In this document: positions 42,222 to 51,950 of the stretch, in pieces
Numbering within the stretch: position 1 is the stretch's first letter
How the letters are laid out: every line of letters begins with the position of its first letter
Source of the DNA: Clostridia bacterium
GTDB taxonomy: Bacteria; Bacillota; Clostridia; Oscillospirales; Acutalibacteraceae
Assembly: GCA_017410585.1 (NCBI GenBank)
Contig: JAFQQM010000016.1
Coordinates: 1-64,000, forward strand
DNA length: 64,000 nucleotides
Reading direction: 5' to 3'
The notes under the pieces: generated by a model
What the model was told of the DNA's origin: nothing
Database searches by the model: none
What the model saw: the letters and a program-made list of their open reading frames with translations, nothing else
Program-made: the position numbers and the translations under genes

Positions 42222-43310
42222 ATGAAGAAGTTGATAGCCGTTTTGCTGACACTGGCGTTGCTTGTCGGTGTGTCGATGCTGCCGGCTTCGGCCGCTGTAG
42301 CACCGCAGGTGTACGTGGATGCACCCGCGCAGGCGCAACCCGGCGAGATCATCGCCGTGTCGCTGTATGTCAACAACGGCAATGAGGTCGTTGGTGGCGT
42401 GGAGGGCACGGTCACCTACGATTCGTCCATGCTGACCTACGTTGGCGTGACGTTGCGTGAGGACGTGGTCCTGATCGGCAACGTGGAGGACGTCACCGTC
42501 CGTCAGACGGAGGATGCCGTTCGTTTTGTCACCGTCTCCAACGTGACCGGCGGCAACCCTGCCGCGGATGCGTGGCTGACGCTCAATTTCCGTGTGGAAG
42601 CCGCTACCGGTTCAGCCGCGGCGGTCGCGGTCGAGGAGATGAAGGTCTCCGATTGGATGGGTGAGGGTTGCCTCGAACTGGGCGCCGGCTATTCGCAGCC
42701 GGAGGATGCCGGTATCGTGCGGATCATCACCGTCGGTACCGACGACCCGATCGACGTACTGGGGGCAACCATTCGCACCGATGGTGCGGGTATCCGCTAT
42801 CAGGCAACCGTCGACTCCGCTTTCCATGATACGCTGACGCTCAAAGAGGCCGGCATCGTGATGCTGCCTACCGTCTTGCTGTATGAGGATCAGGACCTCA
42901 CCAAAGAGACGGTCGGCCGCCGTGGTGCCAAGCCGGCGATCGCGTATACGACCGATGCGGAAAAACTGTCCCGCATTGCCTCGGGTGAATCGCTGTTCGG
43001 TACGCTGACCAACGGTGTCTCCGGCAACCGTGCCAACGTGCAGATCTCGGCGCGCTCCTATCTGACTTTCAGCGATGGCACCACCGTTTACTACAGCCAT
43101 AACGAAGGCAGTAATATCGTTGCCGGCGAGGCTGTCCGCTCGGTCGTTAAGGTGGCGCAGACCATCGCCAACAACGAGATCGCGGCGGCGAACGGTGCGC
43201 TGAATAACCACGGCCTCGGTACCATTCTGACGGCGGAAACGCTGACCGAGTCCGAGGTGCAGACGCTGATCGATTTCTGTTGCGATAACATCGCCTACCT
43301 GCAAAAGTAA
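42222..43310 (+). CDS. Secreted cohesin-domain protein 2
   Basis: A 362-residue secreted protein paralogous to the 8771 product. The signal peptide ends near LPASAAVAPQ. Residues 25-170 are a cohesin-like module (VVGGVEGTVTYDSSMLTYVG, then DAWLTLNFRV). Residues 180-362 are the same second domain, here opening GATIRTDGAGIRYQAT. No anchor is visible. It leads an operon with small peptide 2 and a protein bearing an internal dockerin, so the cohesin and dockerin may be partners. The start is the ATG behind AAGGGTGG. The next gene's ribosome site overlaps this gene's stop. Confidence 0.75.
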   Translation: MKKLIAVLLTLALLVGVSMLPASAAVAPQVYVDAPAQAQPGEIIAVSLYVNNGNEVVGGVEGTVTYDSSMLTYVGVTLREDVVLIGNVEDVTVRQTEDAVRFVTVSNVTGGNPAADAWLTLNFRVEAATGSAAAVAVEEMKVSDWMGEGCLELGAGYSQPEDAGIVRIITVGTDDPIDVLGATIRTDGAGIRYQATVDSAFHDTLTLKEAGIVMLPTVLLYEDQDLTKETVGRRGAKPAIAYTTDAEKLSRIASGESLFGTLTNGVSGNRANVQISARSYLTFSDGTTVYYSHNEGSNIVAGEAVRSVVKVAQTIANNEIAAANGALNNHGLGTILTAETLTESEVQTLIDFCCDNIAYLQK

Positions 43311-43323
43311 GGAGGCATCGTCA

Positions 43324-43467
43324 ATGAGAAAGTACAATACGCCCGAGTTGGAACTGTTCCGGCTCACAGCCGCCATCTATACCGTTTCGGAAGAAGCGGA
43401 ATACGATGACAATTGGGACGACTACATGGAAGAGGATGCTAACGGCACCTCGGACGATGCCAAGTGA
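43324..43467 (+). CDS. Small acidic peptide 2 (Y-x-x-P-E family)
   Basis: A 47-residue peptide starting MRKYNTPELEL, with A-I-Y-T-V at 17-21 and a very acidic second half containing tryptophan (DDNWDDYMEED). It is one of three paralogues (9932, 62052) sharing Tyr, P-E-[ILV], Ala17 and Thr20. AAGGAGG overlaps the cohesin-2 stop, and the peptide's own TGA is within the AAGGAG of the giant protein behind it, so it lies in a tightly coupled three-gene operon. No export signal. The function is unknown; RiPP precursor-like or accessory roles are possible. Confidence 0.75.
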   Translation: MRKYNTPELELFRLTAAIYTVSEEAEYDDNWDDYMEEDANGTSDDAK

Positions 43468-43480
43468 AGGAGTGAATGAT

Positions 43481-46400
43481 ATGAAAAAGCATATAAAGAT
43501 CGCGCTTTCGCTGATACTGACGCTGGCAATGCTGATCTCGCTGGTTTCGGTCGTGTCGTTGCCGACCGCCGCCGCCAATGAGGTCACCATCCCCACCGCT
43601 AACGAAGGCGGCTCGGTCACCACTTCGGTCGATTTTTCCGGTCTCACCGCGTCCGGCGCGAACGTGCAGGCGGATGAAACGGTCGATGCGGTTACCGGCA
43701 TTTACGATTCCTTTAACGTCGAACTGCAAAGCCACGACTGGGGTACCGTGCTGACCAGCCCTGGTGCCCAGTGGGGTTACGTGACCATTGCGGTCAGCGC
43801 ACCGGCCGGTGAGGTCATCTCGTCCATCACCGACGTGCAGGTCGACTACATCTGCAACGATTCCTCCTCCAGCTCGATCATCTTCGAGTTCTCGGTGGAC
43901 GGTGTCAACTATACGGCGATCGGCTCTGCTTCCTCGCAGGACGGCGCCGGCTACGTCAAGCGCAATTTCTCGCTGGCCAATCTCGGCATCAGCGAATATC
44001 CGGTAGGTAACACGGGTGAAGCGGCCCGCGTGACCACCGTGTATATCCGCGCCAAGGTCAACCGTAACGGCGGTCCGTGGGCGGCTTCCATCTATGCGAT
44101 GGGCGTTTCGGTCGCCACCCGTCCGGTCGATTTCACCACGCTGGAATCGATGGTGGACTTCACCACCTTGACCGCGACCAACTACTCGGGCGATACCTTT
44201 GATGATGCGACCATCAAGGACGCCGGCGCACAAGACGTGTACAAACTGCAGTTGCACAACGGCCCTGTTCACAACCGAACGGTGGCGATGGGCTACGGCG
44301 GCAACAATCAGGCGCAGATCACCCTGCGCATTGCGGCGCCGGAAGGTATGATCATCGACCGCGTGGACGTCAACGTGGCTTATTGGCTCAACGATACCAA
44401 CGGTTATATCGATATCCAGTACAGTGTCGACGGTAGCAACTGGGCGTCTCTTACCAAGTTGAGTGCGGACACGTCGCAGAGTGCGGTGGCGGTGTACAGC
44501 AATAATAACATCGACATGGCGGCTCTGGGTCTTTCCGAACTGTACCTCAAGGTGATGCCCTACCGCGTCGGCGGTCCCATGACCGGCTCGCTGGAAACCG
44601 TTTCGCTGAAGGGTACGGCCGTCCACAATACCGACGTGGATGCTTCGTTGCTGGATTTCAACAAGATGTCCGGTGCGGATAACGCGTCCACCGACTCTGC
44701 CACCATTCTGGCGGATACCGATGCGGTTTCGGTCAACAACCTCCGCCTCGGCGGTTACTACGGCACCTGCGCCAGTCCGAGCGGCTATTCGGGTGAAGGC
44801 AGTTTCGTGCAGAAGTTTGACTTAAACGGCAAACTCTATCCCAATCTGACTTATTATCTGGAATACTGGTTCGACGGTACGGTTGCGGAGGGCAACGTAT
44901 CCACGATGTACGTGGATATCTCCACCGACAATGCCAACTGGACCACCATCTACACCCCCACGGCGAAGACCGATCGGTTGCAGAGCGTGAGTTTCTCGCT
45001 GTCCGCCTACAACTCGGCTTCGACGGTGTATATCCGCGTCCGTATGCTCAACTACGGCGGCTACCACGTAGCGGCGGTCGCTCGTTCGCACGTCTACGGT
45101 AGCGGTCTGATCATCGCGCCCGATCTGGAGAACACGGTCGACTTCACCACCGGCCCGTCTTACGGTGCTAACGACGTGGACAACTCGACCAAACTGATGG
45201 CCGATCACGCCAATATCCATACTGCCGCCGGTCTGACCACCGACTCGGTCAACGGCAACGTTTCCGCTACCGCCAAGGGCGGTTATACCGGCCTGAATTG
45301 CTACTACGTGCAGAAACTGGCCACCGGCAACGAGGATAAGGTCTTTGCCGCCGATCCGATCTTGGAACTGCAATACGGTATGGAAAACGGTATGATCACC
45401 GTGCAGGTCTCGGTGGATGGGGGCAAGGCCTACCTGCAGGTCGCGCAGTTGACCGCGGCCACCGCCAAGACCACCACCGAGATCCCGCTGACCGGTTATG
45501 CCGGCTATTCCGAGATCTACGTGAAGATCATCATCACGCGTTATGCTGGTCCCTCCGGTGCGTACGTGCTGTCTTCGACGCTGAGTGCCGACGTGGAGGA
45601 GAAGGTGGCCTTCCCGTTTAGCCACACCATCGATTTCACCCAGATCACCACCGCAACGGAAGATCGCGCCACAGCGGCTCAGTTGATGATGGAGCAGGGT
45701 GCTTACGCGGTGGATAACCTCATTACTTGGTCTAACTACCGTATGATTGCCGCTTCGCAGGGAAATGGCGGTGCCGGTTACTACATCCACCGTTACGATG
45801 CCGGTGACGGTTTCGTGTTCGAGACCGATCCGGTGTTTACGCTGGATTACCGTTTGGCGGCGTCCACCCCGCAGGGCTATATTAAGGTAGAGGCCTCTTT
45901 TGACGGCGATCCGTACGTGTTGCTTACCACCTTGACCGAGGCGACCAGCAACGATGCCTACGACGGCAAGTACAAGACGGTCGAAATTCCGCTGACCGGT
46001 GCGACCAACTATCAGGTCGTTGATATCAAGGTGACGATGGAGCATTGGGGCGCGCCCTCCTGCGCGGCTGTGGAGAAATCCACCGTGGCCGGTGCGGCCA
46101 AGCGTTACACGGCCGGTAGTTTCCAGTCGGAACTTGATTTCTCGGCAATGAACCGCGATGAGACCGCCTCTTCGGCTGTCAGCACCATCCTCTCCGAGGG
46201 TGCGTTTGATGCCTCCAATGTCTACCTCGGCGGTAACAACGGCATCGTTGCCACGCCGGGCGGTAACATGGGCGAGGGTTACGTGACCCTCAAACTCGCC
46301 GCGGCGACCAACGCAGGACTCAGCGACGTGGCTCTGTCGATGGATTACTGGGCGTATAAGCAGGCCGCTACCGCCGGCACCATCAAGGTGTACGTCTCGC

Positions 46401-49400
46401 TGGATAACAACACCTATACCGAGGTCTGGTCGACCACCGGCAGTGCGTCTGCCTCGTCGGTCCAGTCTCTGAATCTGCCGCTGGAAAGTGTCAGCGGTGC
46501 GTCGGCGGCATACGTTAAGATCACGATGCAGCATTACGGCACCTACGAGGAAGCCGCGCTTTCCAAGGTGGCGTTGACCGCCCAGTCCACCCTGCTCAAG
46601 GGTGACCTCAACAAGGACGACTTCCTGTCCCAGTTGGATAGCGATTGGATGCGTAACGTCCTGCTCGGCGCGAAGGGCGTAAGCGTGGTCAAGCAGGACG
46701 TCAACAGCGATACCTCCGTTGACGTGGCCGACCTCGTTTGGTTGCTCCGCAATATGAACAACAAGGAAGAATCCGAGCCGAAATATATGCTCAACTTCGG
46801 CAATCCGGTGTTGAACGAAACCACCTCTTCGCCGGCTTCTACCAGTGGCAGTGTCTACACCTCCACCATCTCCGGTGACGGTGCCGGCGACTACGCTGAC
46901 GAAACCTACGGCTTTATCGTTTTGGACGGCCAGAATGCGTCGATGGAATTCACGATGAACGTCCCCACCGGCGGCAAGGTGCTGTTGGACCTCGAAGAGA
47001 TCCATATGCGTACCGATTCGTCCTTCTCCTATCGTGTTTACGTCAATAACGCGCTGATCTATACCCGTTCCTACGACCCGAACTCCACCGGCCCGAACCA
47101 CTGCTTCTTCGACGTGCTGGCTTCGGCGTTGACCGGTGATACGATCACCGTCCGCATTGTCAACACTTCCGCGCAGGGTGTCCGCTTCCGCCGCGTTTGG
47201 GCGTTGCCGGACGTTGACCTGCTGTCGCAGGCGCAAAACGTGCTGACCCCGATGAAGGTGGCCATGATGGTCACCGACGTCCCGACCGGAGCGGATATCA
47301 GTTCCATTTCGTCCTACGTCGAGGCCTACCGCCGCGACGGTATCTACGATATCGCGCTGTGCTGGGAGATCCAGTATATGCAGTGGGGCGATGAAGGCAC
47401 CAGAGGCCAGATCGACCGTCTGTTTGAGATCGCCCAACAACTGGATACCCCGCTGTATCTCGGTCTGAACTCGTGGTGGGGCGGTTCTCCGCGTGACGGT
47501 TTGGACGGTAACGGCGGTTCGTGGGCTGACCTGCAGTATTCGCAGGTGACCTACGACGGCTCGTATGCGCTGACCACCCCCAACGATTACAGCAACACCA
47601 CTTGGTATACGATGAACAACGATGCGTACAATGCCAACCGCATTGCGCGCATCAAGGAGACCATCGCTTACATTCAGCGTCGCTCGGCGGAACTGGCAAT
47701 CGAAAACGTCGATATGCCGGCGATCCACCTCTACACCGAAAACGAGCCGTACTATTGGCCGCTCAACTGGGAGACGGGTACGGATACCGGCGAATACGGC
47801 GACTTCAATCCGGCGACCGTAGCGGATGCGGCGGCTGACGGCGTTACCTTGAATCCGGCCGACGGTCTGTCGGAGGCCGAGTGGAACTGGCTGTATGAAA
47901 ACCTGCACACCTATATGGCGGAACTCGGCAACGCCTATCTGGAAGGTGCCGGCACCAACTACATCACCATCCAGAACGGCACCGTGTCCTACCCGACCGA
48001 ACTGCTCACCGAGAATTCCTACACCCATTCGATGTTGCAGGCGAGTATGTATTCGTACGGCAACGGCAGTAACTGGTACACCGACCGCCGTGCTTGGGAG
48101 AATCACATTCTCGATACCATCCACTTCGGCGGCGAGTTCAACCGCTTGCTGGATGCGACCAACGACGGTAAGTCCGGCGACGGCGACCTGCGCGCACTGG
48201 ATTACATCATCGCCTACGGTTCGCACGCCAACATCAACTGCGAAGCGGTCGGTATGAACGACAATATGGCGATCCTGCCGCAGTATTACGCTCACGGTCT
48301 GGACGGTATGGCCATCTACAACTTCTTCAACGTGAACGTTCAAGACGGCTACACCTGTGCGGAATACGATCATAGCCAGATCGTCAATTACGCCGGTACG
48401 GCCGACAACACCTCGTCCTACCGCGGCGATTACACCAACCGCCAGTTGCGTGCCCGCTATCAGATGATCGCGGCCCGCGCGGATGCGGAGCGTCTGTTCG
48501 CCCGTTACACCAATACGGATGACCAGACCTATGCCCGTGCGATGGCGCTGTACAACGAAGCCCGCTACGGCGAGGCGATCAAGGTGCTGTCTGCCGGTCT
48601 CGCCAAGACCTCTGCGACCCCCGACTTTATGGTCAGCGGCTACGGTCAACTTGGCGAATACCCGCTGTACGTCAGCAACACCGACGGCAACGCGGCCATC
48701 CGCCTGCTGGAGGTCACCGATACCACCGTCAAGTTCGAGTTCCTTGATTCGGCGGCCACCGCCTTTGATCTGACCATCGACGGCGCCGAGGGCAACTATT
48801 CGATGACCGGTGTGGATAACGTGTTCACCATCACCAAGAACGCCGGCGGCGACCATACCGCTTCGAACGGAAACGTCACCTTCCGAGTCGACTACTATCA
48901 TCCGCTCAAGCGTGCCCGTACGGTCACCGGTATGGTTCGTACGTATGGCGACACCTACCTGTCGGTGTATAACGAGGATGCCGAATTCGGACCCTCGCAC
49001 TTCTACACCTTCGGCTTTGCCGGCTATGACATCAACAACGGCGGTTGCACCGTCACCCGTGATGTGTTTGCTGCCGGTACTACCACCTCGGTGGCGCTGA
49101 ATAGCCTGCAGGTGGGCGATTACGTCACCCTGACCCTCAACGAGAATGGGGAGATCACCAATGTGGCGGCACAGTATTATACGGTTTCCGGCACAGCCAG
49201 CGTCACGGCGGCGACGATCAACCTGAACACCATCTCCAACCCGACCGTCAGCATTGCCGGTTATAACGTTATCATCGGCGGTGAGACCGATCTGATCTAT
49301 CGTCGCTCCTCCAGTATGATCTATACCGGACGTCTGCGCGATCAGAGTGGTGTGACTTCTGCCTCCACTATTTATCTTGGCAATACAAGCGGTATATGGA

Positions 49401-49498
49401 CCCGTCGCGCTCTTAACGGCACTTCCGTTACGGCGACCCTTTCGGTGTACCATTATATTCGATATGGTACCTTCCGTGCGTTGTCCATTACCAACTAA
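43481..49498 (+). CDS. Giant secreted protein: six beta modules, dockerin, glycosidase-like core
   Basis: A 2005-residue secreted protein. The signal peptide ends near SLPTAAANE. Six beta modules of about 150-165 residues (roughly 45-1035) match those at 20984 and 23444. Residues 1040-1098 are a type I dockerin: two calcium-loop helices, DLNKDDFLSQLD (from Asp1042) and DVNSDTSVDVAD. A beta-sandwich then leads to the same barrel core as the 17636 lipoprotein, with LCWEIQYMQWG, LYTENEPYYWP (Glu1422) and IHFGGEF (Glu1552). Further beta domains (GQLGEYPLY onward) complete the C-terminus. A dockerin in the middle of a chain is unusual; most are terminal. The start is the ATG behind AAGGAG overlapping the peptide stop. 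Glycosidase activity is inferred. Confidence 0.8.
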   Translation: MKKHIKIALSLILTLAMLISLVSVVSLPTAAANEVTIPTANEGGSVTTSVDFSGLTASGANVQADETVDAVTGIYDSFNVELQSHDWGTVLTSPGAQWGYVTIAVSAPAGEVISSITDVQVDYICNDSSSSSIIFEFSVDGVNYTAIGSASSQDGAGYVKRNFSLANLGISEYPVGNTGEAARVTTVYIRAKVNRNGGPWAASIYAMGVSVATRPVDFTTLESMVDFTTLTATNYSGDTFDDATIKDAGAQDVYKLQLHNGPVHNRTVAMGYGGNNQAQITLRIAAPEGMIIDRVDVNVAYWLNDTNGYIDIQYSVDGSNWASLTKLSADTSQSAVAVYSNNNIDMAALGLSELYLKVMPYRVGGPMTGSLETVSLKGTAVHNTDVDASLLDFNKMSGADNASTDSATILADTDAVSVNNLRLGGYYGTCASPSGYSGEGSFVQKFDLNGKLYPNLTYYLEYWFDGTVAEGNVSTMYVDISTDNANWTTIYTPTAKTDRLQSVSFSLSAYNSASTVYIRVRMLNYGGYHVAAVARSHVYGSGLIIAPDLENTVDFTTGPSYGANDVDNSTKLMADHANIHTAAGLTTDSVNGNVSATAKGGYTGLNCYYVQKLATGNEDKVFAADPILELQYGMENGMITVQVSVDGGKAYLQVAQLTAATAKTTTEIPLTGYAGYSEIYVKIIITRYAGPSGAYVLSSTLSADVEEKVAFPFSHTIDFTQITTATEDRATAAQLMMEQGAYAVDNLITWSNYRMIAASQGNGGAGYYIHRYDAGDGFVFETDPVFTLDYRLAASTPQGYIKVEASFDGDPYVLLTTLTEATSNDAYDGKYKTVEIPLTGATNYQVVDIKVTMEHWGAPSCAAVEKSTVAGAAKRYTAGSFQSELDFSAMNRDETASSAVSTILSEGAFDASNVYLGGNNGIVATPGGNMGEGYVTLKLAAATNAGLSDVALSMDYWAYKQAATAGTIKVYVSLDNNTYTEVWSTTGSASASSVQSLNLPLESVSGASAAYVKITMQHYGTYEEAALSKVALTAQSTLLKGDLNKDDFLSQLDSDWMRNVLLGAKGVSVVKQDVNSDTSVDVADLVWLLRNMNNKEESEPKYMLNFGNPVLNETTSSPASTSGSVYTSTISGDGAGDYADETYGFIVLDGQNASMEFTMNVPTGGKVLLDLEEIHMRTDSSFSYRVYVNNALIYTRSYDPNSTGPNHCFFDVLASALTGDTITVRIVNTSAQGVRFRRVWALPDVDLLSQAQNVLTPMKVAMMVTDVPTGADISSISSYVEAYRRDGIYDIALCWEIQYMQWGDEGTRGQIDRLFEIAQQLDTPLYLGLNSWWGGSPRDGLDGNGGSWADLQYSQVTYDGSYALTTPNDYSNTTWYTMNNDAYNANRIARIKETIAYIQRRSAELAIENVDMPAIHLYTENEPYYWPLNWETGTDTGEYGDFNPATVADAAADGVTLNPADGLSEAEWNWLYENLHTYMAELGNAYLEGAGTNYITIQNGTVSYPTELLTENSYTHSMLQASMYSYGNGSNWYTDRRAWENHILDTIHFGGEFNRLLDATNDGKSGDGDLRALDYIIAYGSHANINCEAVGMNDNMAILPQYYAHGLDGMAIYNFFNVNVQDGYTCAEYDHSQIVNYAGTADNTSSYRGDYTNRQLRARYQMIAARADAERLFARYTNTDDQTYARAMALYNEARYGEAIKVLSAGLAKTSATPDFMVSGYGQLGEYPLYVSNTDGNAAIRLLEVTDTTVKFEFLDSAATAFDLTIDGAEGNYSMTGVDNVFTITKNAGGDHTASNGNVTFRVDYYHPLKRARTVTGMVRTYGDTYLSVYNEDAEFGPSHFYTFGFAGYDINNGGCTVTRDVFAAGTTTSVALNSLQVGDYVTLTLNENGEITNVAAQYYTVSGTASVTAATINLNTISNPTVSIAGYNVIIGGETDLIYRRSSSMIYTGRLRDQSGVTSASTIYLGNTSGIWTRRALNGTSVTATLSVYHYIRYGTFRALSITN

Positions 49499-49536
49499 AA
49501 ACGCTTGACTGATGTGAGAGTCTGTCACGCATAAAG

Positions 49537-49578
49537 AAAACGGCTGTTTGCCCGCAAGGGCAAACAGCCGTTTTTCTG
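49537..49578. terminator. Terminator after the giant protein gene
   Basis: A 17-bp stem (49537-49553 with 49558-49574, loop GCAA) followed by TTC; it works for the plus-strand operon and, read the other way, has an A/T-rich tail. Confidence 0.9.
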
Positions 49579-49586
49579 TTTACGCA

Positions 49587-49620
49587 AAAGGACAGAAAGC
49601 GATTCGCTCTCTGTCCTTTT
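49587..49620. terminator. Terminator of glnN
   Basis: AAAAGGACAGA and TCTGTCCTTTT pair, with an inner AGCGA/TCGCT extension, just beyond the glnN stop. It is symmetric and can serve both strands. Confidence 0.85.
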
Positions 49621-49623
49621 GCT

Positions 49624-51717
49624 TTACACGTAAAACAGCATATCGCTGTAGGTCGGATACGGCCAGTAACTTTTGGCGGTAGACGCCTCCAGTTCATCCG
49701 CATCCGCGCGAAGCGCGTTCATTACCGGAATGACCACGTCGCAGAAATAACGGGATTTCGCTTCGGCACCGCTCGCCTCATCGACCTGCGCCAGCACCGC
49801 TTTCAATTCCTCGATATGTGCGTAGAGACTGGCGGTCAGCGCTGACAGTTTTTCCACCATCGCCGTCTCGGCAACGCCGGCGGCGGGGGAGATCGCCTTG
49901 GCGGCAACCGCCGTCGCACTCAATTGCCCGACGTAGGCCGAAGCGGCCGGCAGAATTTCCTTCTGTGCCATATCCAGCATCGTGCGCGCTTCGATCAGCA
50001 ACACTTTGCAGTAATTCTCTTGCATGATCTCGCAACGGGAGAACATCTCGGCCGAAGTAAATACTTTGTGCCGTGCAAACAGTTCCAGATTCTTCGGATG
50101 GGTAAATAGCGGCAACGCGTCCGGCGTGTGTTTGAGATTGAGCAACCCACGGCGGGCGGCTTCCTCCATCCACGCATCGTCGTAGCCGTTTCCGTTGAAG
50201 ATGATGCGTTTGTGGGCGTGGAATTCCCGCTTGATGAGCGCGTGTAACGCCGCATTGAGGTCTTCAGCACCCTCCAACTCATCCGCAAACTGCATCAGCA
50301 CGTCGGCCACGCCGGTGTTGAGCATCGTGTTGGGAGCAGAGATCGACGCCGCCGAGCCGAGCATACGCAGTTCGAACTTGTTGCCGGTAAAGGCCAGTGG
50401 GCTGGTCCGGTTGCGGTCGCTGTTATCCTTGGGGAAGCGGGGGAGAACGTGGACGCCCACCTTCATCTGAATGGCTTCCTTGCTCTCGTACGGCGTGTCG
50501 CTTTCCAGCGATTCGAGGATCTCGGTCAACTCGTTGCCGAGGAAGATGGATACCACCGCCGGCGGTGCTTCGGCCGCTCCCAGACGGTGATCGTTGCCGG
50601 CGCTGGCCACCGAAATACGGAGCAGATCCTGATGCTCATCCACCGCCTTGATGACGGCGACGAGGAACAGCAAAAACTGCGCGTTCTCACGCGGAGAAGA
50701 ACCGGGATTGAGCAGGTTGACGCCGCTGTCGGTGGAAAGCGACCAGTTGTTGTGCTTACCCGAACCGTTGACGCCTTCAAACGGCTTTTCGTGCAACAAG
50801 CAAGCGAGTCCGTGTTTTTCCGCCACCTTTTTCATCAGTTCCATCGTCAACTGGTTGCCGTCGGTGGCGAGGTTGGTGGAGGTAAAGACCGGCGCCATTT
50901 CATGCTGTGCGGGGGCGGCTTCGTTGTGACGGGTCTTGGCGTAGATGCCGTGTTTCCACAGTTCTTCGTCCAGTTCCTTCATAAACGCGATGACGCGGGG
51001 GCGGATACTGCCGAAGTAATGGTCATCCATCTCCTGCCCGCGCGGCGGTTTGGCACCGAACAGCGTCCGGCCGGTGAGGATGAGGTCTTCGCGGCGGTTG
51101 TACAGATTTTTGTCAATGAGGAAATACTCCTGCTCCGGCCCGACGTTGGTGTGGACGAAACGGGTCTCATTGTCGCCAAACAACCGCAACACGCGTAGCG
51201 CCTGCCGGTTGATGGCTTCCATCGACCGCAACAGCGGCGTTTTCTGGTCGAGTGCTTCGCCACCGTAAGAGTAAAAGGCGGTAGGGATGCACAGCGTCTC
51301 GTTCTTGATAAACGCATACGAGGTGGGATCCCACGCGGTGTAACCGCGTGCTTCAAAGGTAGCGCGCAGGCCGCCGGAGGGGAAAGAGGACGCATCCGGC
51401 TCACCTTTGACCAACGCTTTGCCGGAGAATTCCATCAGTACGGAATCTTTGCCGTCCGGCTCTATAAAACTGTCGTGCTTTTCGGCGGTGACGCCGGTCA
51501 TCGGCTGAAACCAATGCGAGTAATGCGTACAGCCGTTCTCGATCGCCCAATCCTTCATCGCTTCAGCGACGATATCGGCCAGATCGGGAGCCAGTTTTTT
51601 GCCCAGTTGCATCGTGTTTTTCAGCGCCGCATAGGCATCCTGCGGCAGGCGTTCACGCATCACTTTATCGTTGAACACCAGACAGCCGAACAGTTCCGGA
51701 ATATGCACTTCGGACAT
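49624..51717 (-). CDS. glnN: Glutamine synthetase type III
   Basis: Makes glutamine from glutamate, ammonia and ATP in the cytoplasm; large GSIII enzymes of about 700 residues form dodecamers. The 697 residues match this class. The N-terminus carries [16 protein letters not shown]. Later come [27 protein letters not shown] and the [14 protein letters not shown] segment, with [10 protein letters not shown] for ATP and metal binding. The C-terminal helical region is typical of GSIII and absent in types I and II. The ATG at 51717 stands 10 bases after AGGAG; a GTG at 51726 overlaps the site. It is divergent from carA, which uses glutamine. A perfect promoter is at 51795-51823. Confidence 0.97.
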   Translation of the reverse strand: MSEVHIPELFGCLVFNDKVMRERLPQDAYAALKNTMQLGKKLAPDLADIVAEAMKDWAIENGCTHYSHWFQPMTGVTAEKHDSFIEPDGKDSVLMEFSGKALVKGEPDASSFPSGGLRATFEARGYTAWDPTSYAFIKNETLCIPTAFYSYGGEALDQKTPLLRSMEAINRQALRVLRLFGDNETRFVHTNVGPEQEYFLIDKNLYNRREDLILTGRTLFGAKPPRGQEMDDHYFGSIRPRVIAFMKELDEELWKHGIYAKTRHNEAAPAQHEMAPVFTSTNLATDGNQLTMELMKKVAEKHGLACLLHEKPFEGVNGSGKHNNWSLSTDSGVNLLNPGSSPRENAQFLLFLVAVIKAVDEHQDLLRISVASAGNDHRLGAAEAPPAVVSIFLGNELTEILESLESDTPYESKEAIQMKVGVHVLPRFPKDNSDRNRTSPLAFTGNKFELRMLGSAASISAPNTMLNTGVADVLMQFADELEGAEDLNAALHALIKREFHAHKRIIFNGNGYDDAWMEEAARRGLLNLKHTPDALPLFTHPKNLELFARHKVFTSAEMFSRCEIMQENYCKVLLIEARTMLDMAQKEILPAASAYVGQLSATAVAAKAISPAAGVAETAMVEKLSALTASLYAHIEELKAVLAQVDEASGAEAKSRYFCDVVIPVMNALRADADELEASTAKSYWPYPTYSDMLFYV

Positions 51718-51794
51718 AATGGACACTCTCCTTTACTACAGGGGAAATCTCCACCAACCGGCAACGGTTGCCGATTTGTGAAAATACATAATAA

Positions 51795-51823
51795 ATTATA
51801 TACCGATTTTGCATTCTTGTCAA
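51795..51823 (-). promoter_or_regulatory. glnN promoter
   Basis: On the minus strand TTGACA (51818-51823), a 17-base spacer and TATAAT (51795-51800), an ideal sigma-A promoter. The leader of about 75 bases shows no riboswitch motif I recognise. Confidence 0.9.
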
Positions 51824-51857
51824 TAAAAAAGAAAAAGATAAAAATACGAAAAAAACC

Positions 51858-51887
51858 TTGAAATTGGGGGGCTTCCCGTGCTATACT
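51858..51887 (+). promoter_or_regulatory. carAB promoter
   Basis: TTGAAA at 51858-51863, an 18-base G-rich spacer and TATACT at 51882-51887, followed by a leader of about 60 bases. No PyrR attenuator hairpin is evident to me. Confidence 0.7.
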
Positions 51888-51950
51888 ATATTGAAATGTG
51901 CAGCCGGCAAAATGCTTTTTGTCGGTTACGGGAAAGGAAGGCTAAAGAAG

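Noticed and set aside
42150-42300. A fourth small Y-x-x-P-E peptide before cohesin 2
   Set aside because: The frame there overlaps the cohesin start codon region and lacks the P-E and A..T motifs.
44822-49528. 1568-codon antisense frame over the giant protein gene
   Set aside because: The plus strand carries a signal peptide, repeats and dockerin motifs. The opposite frame is a mirror of repetitive codons.
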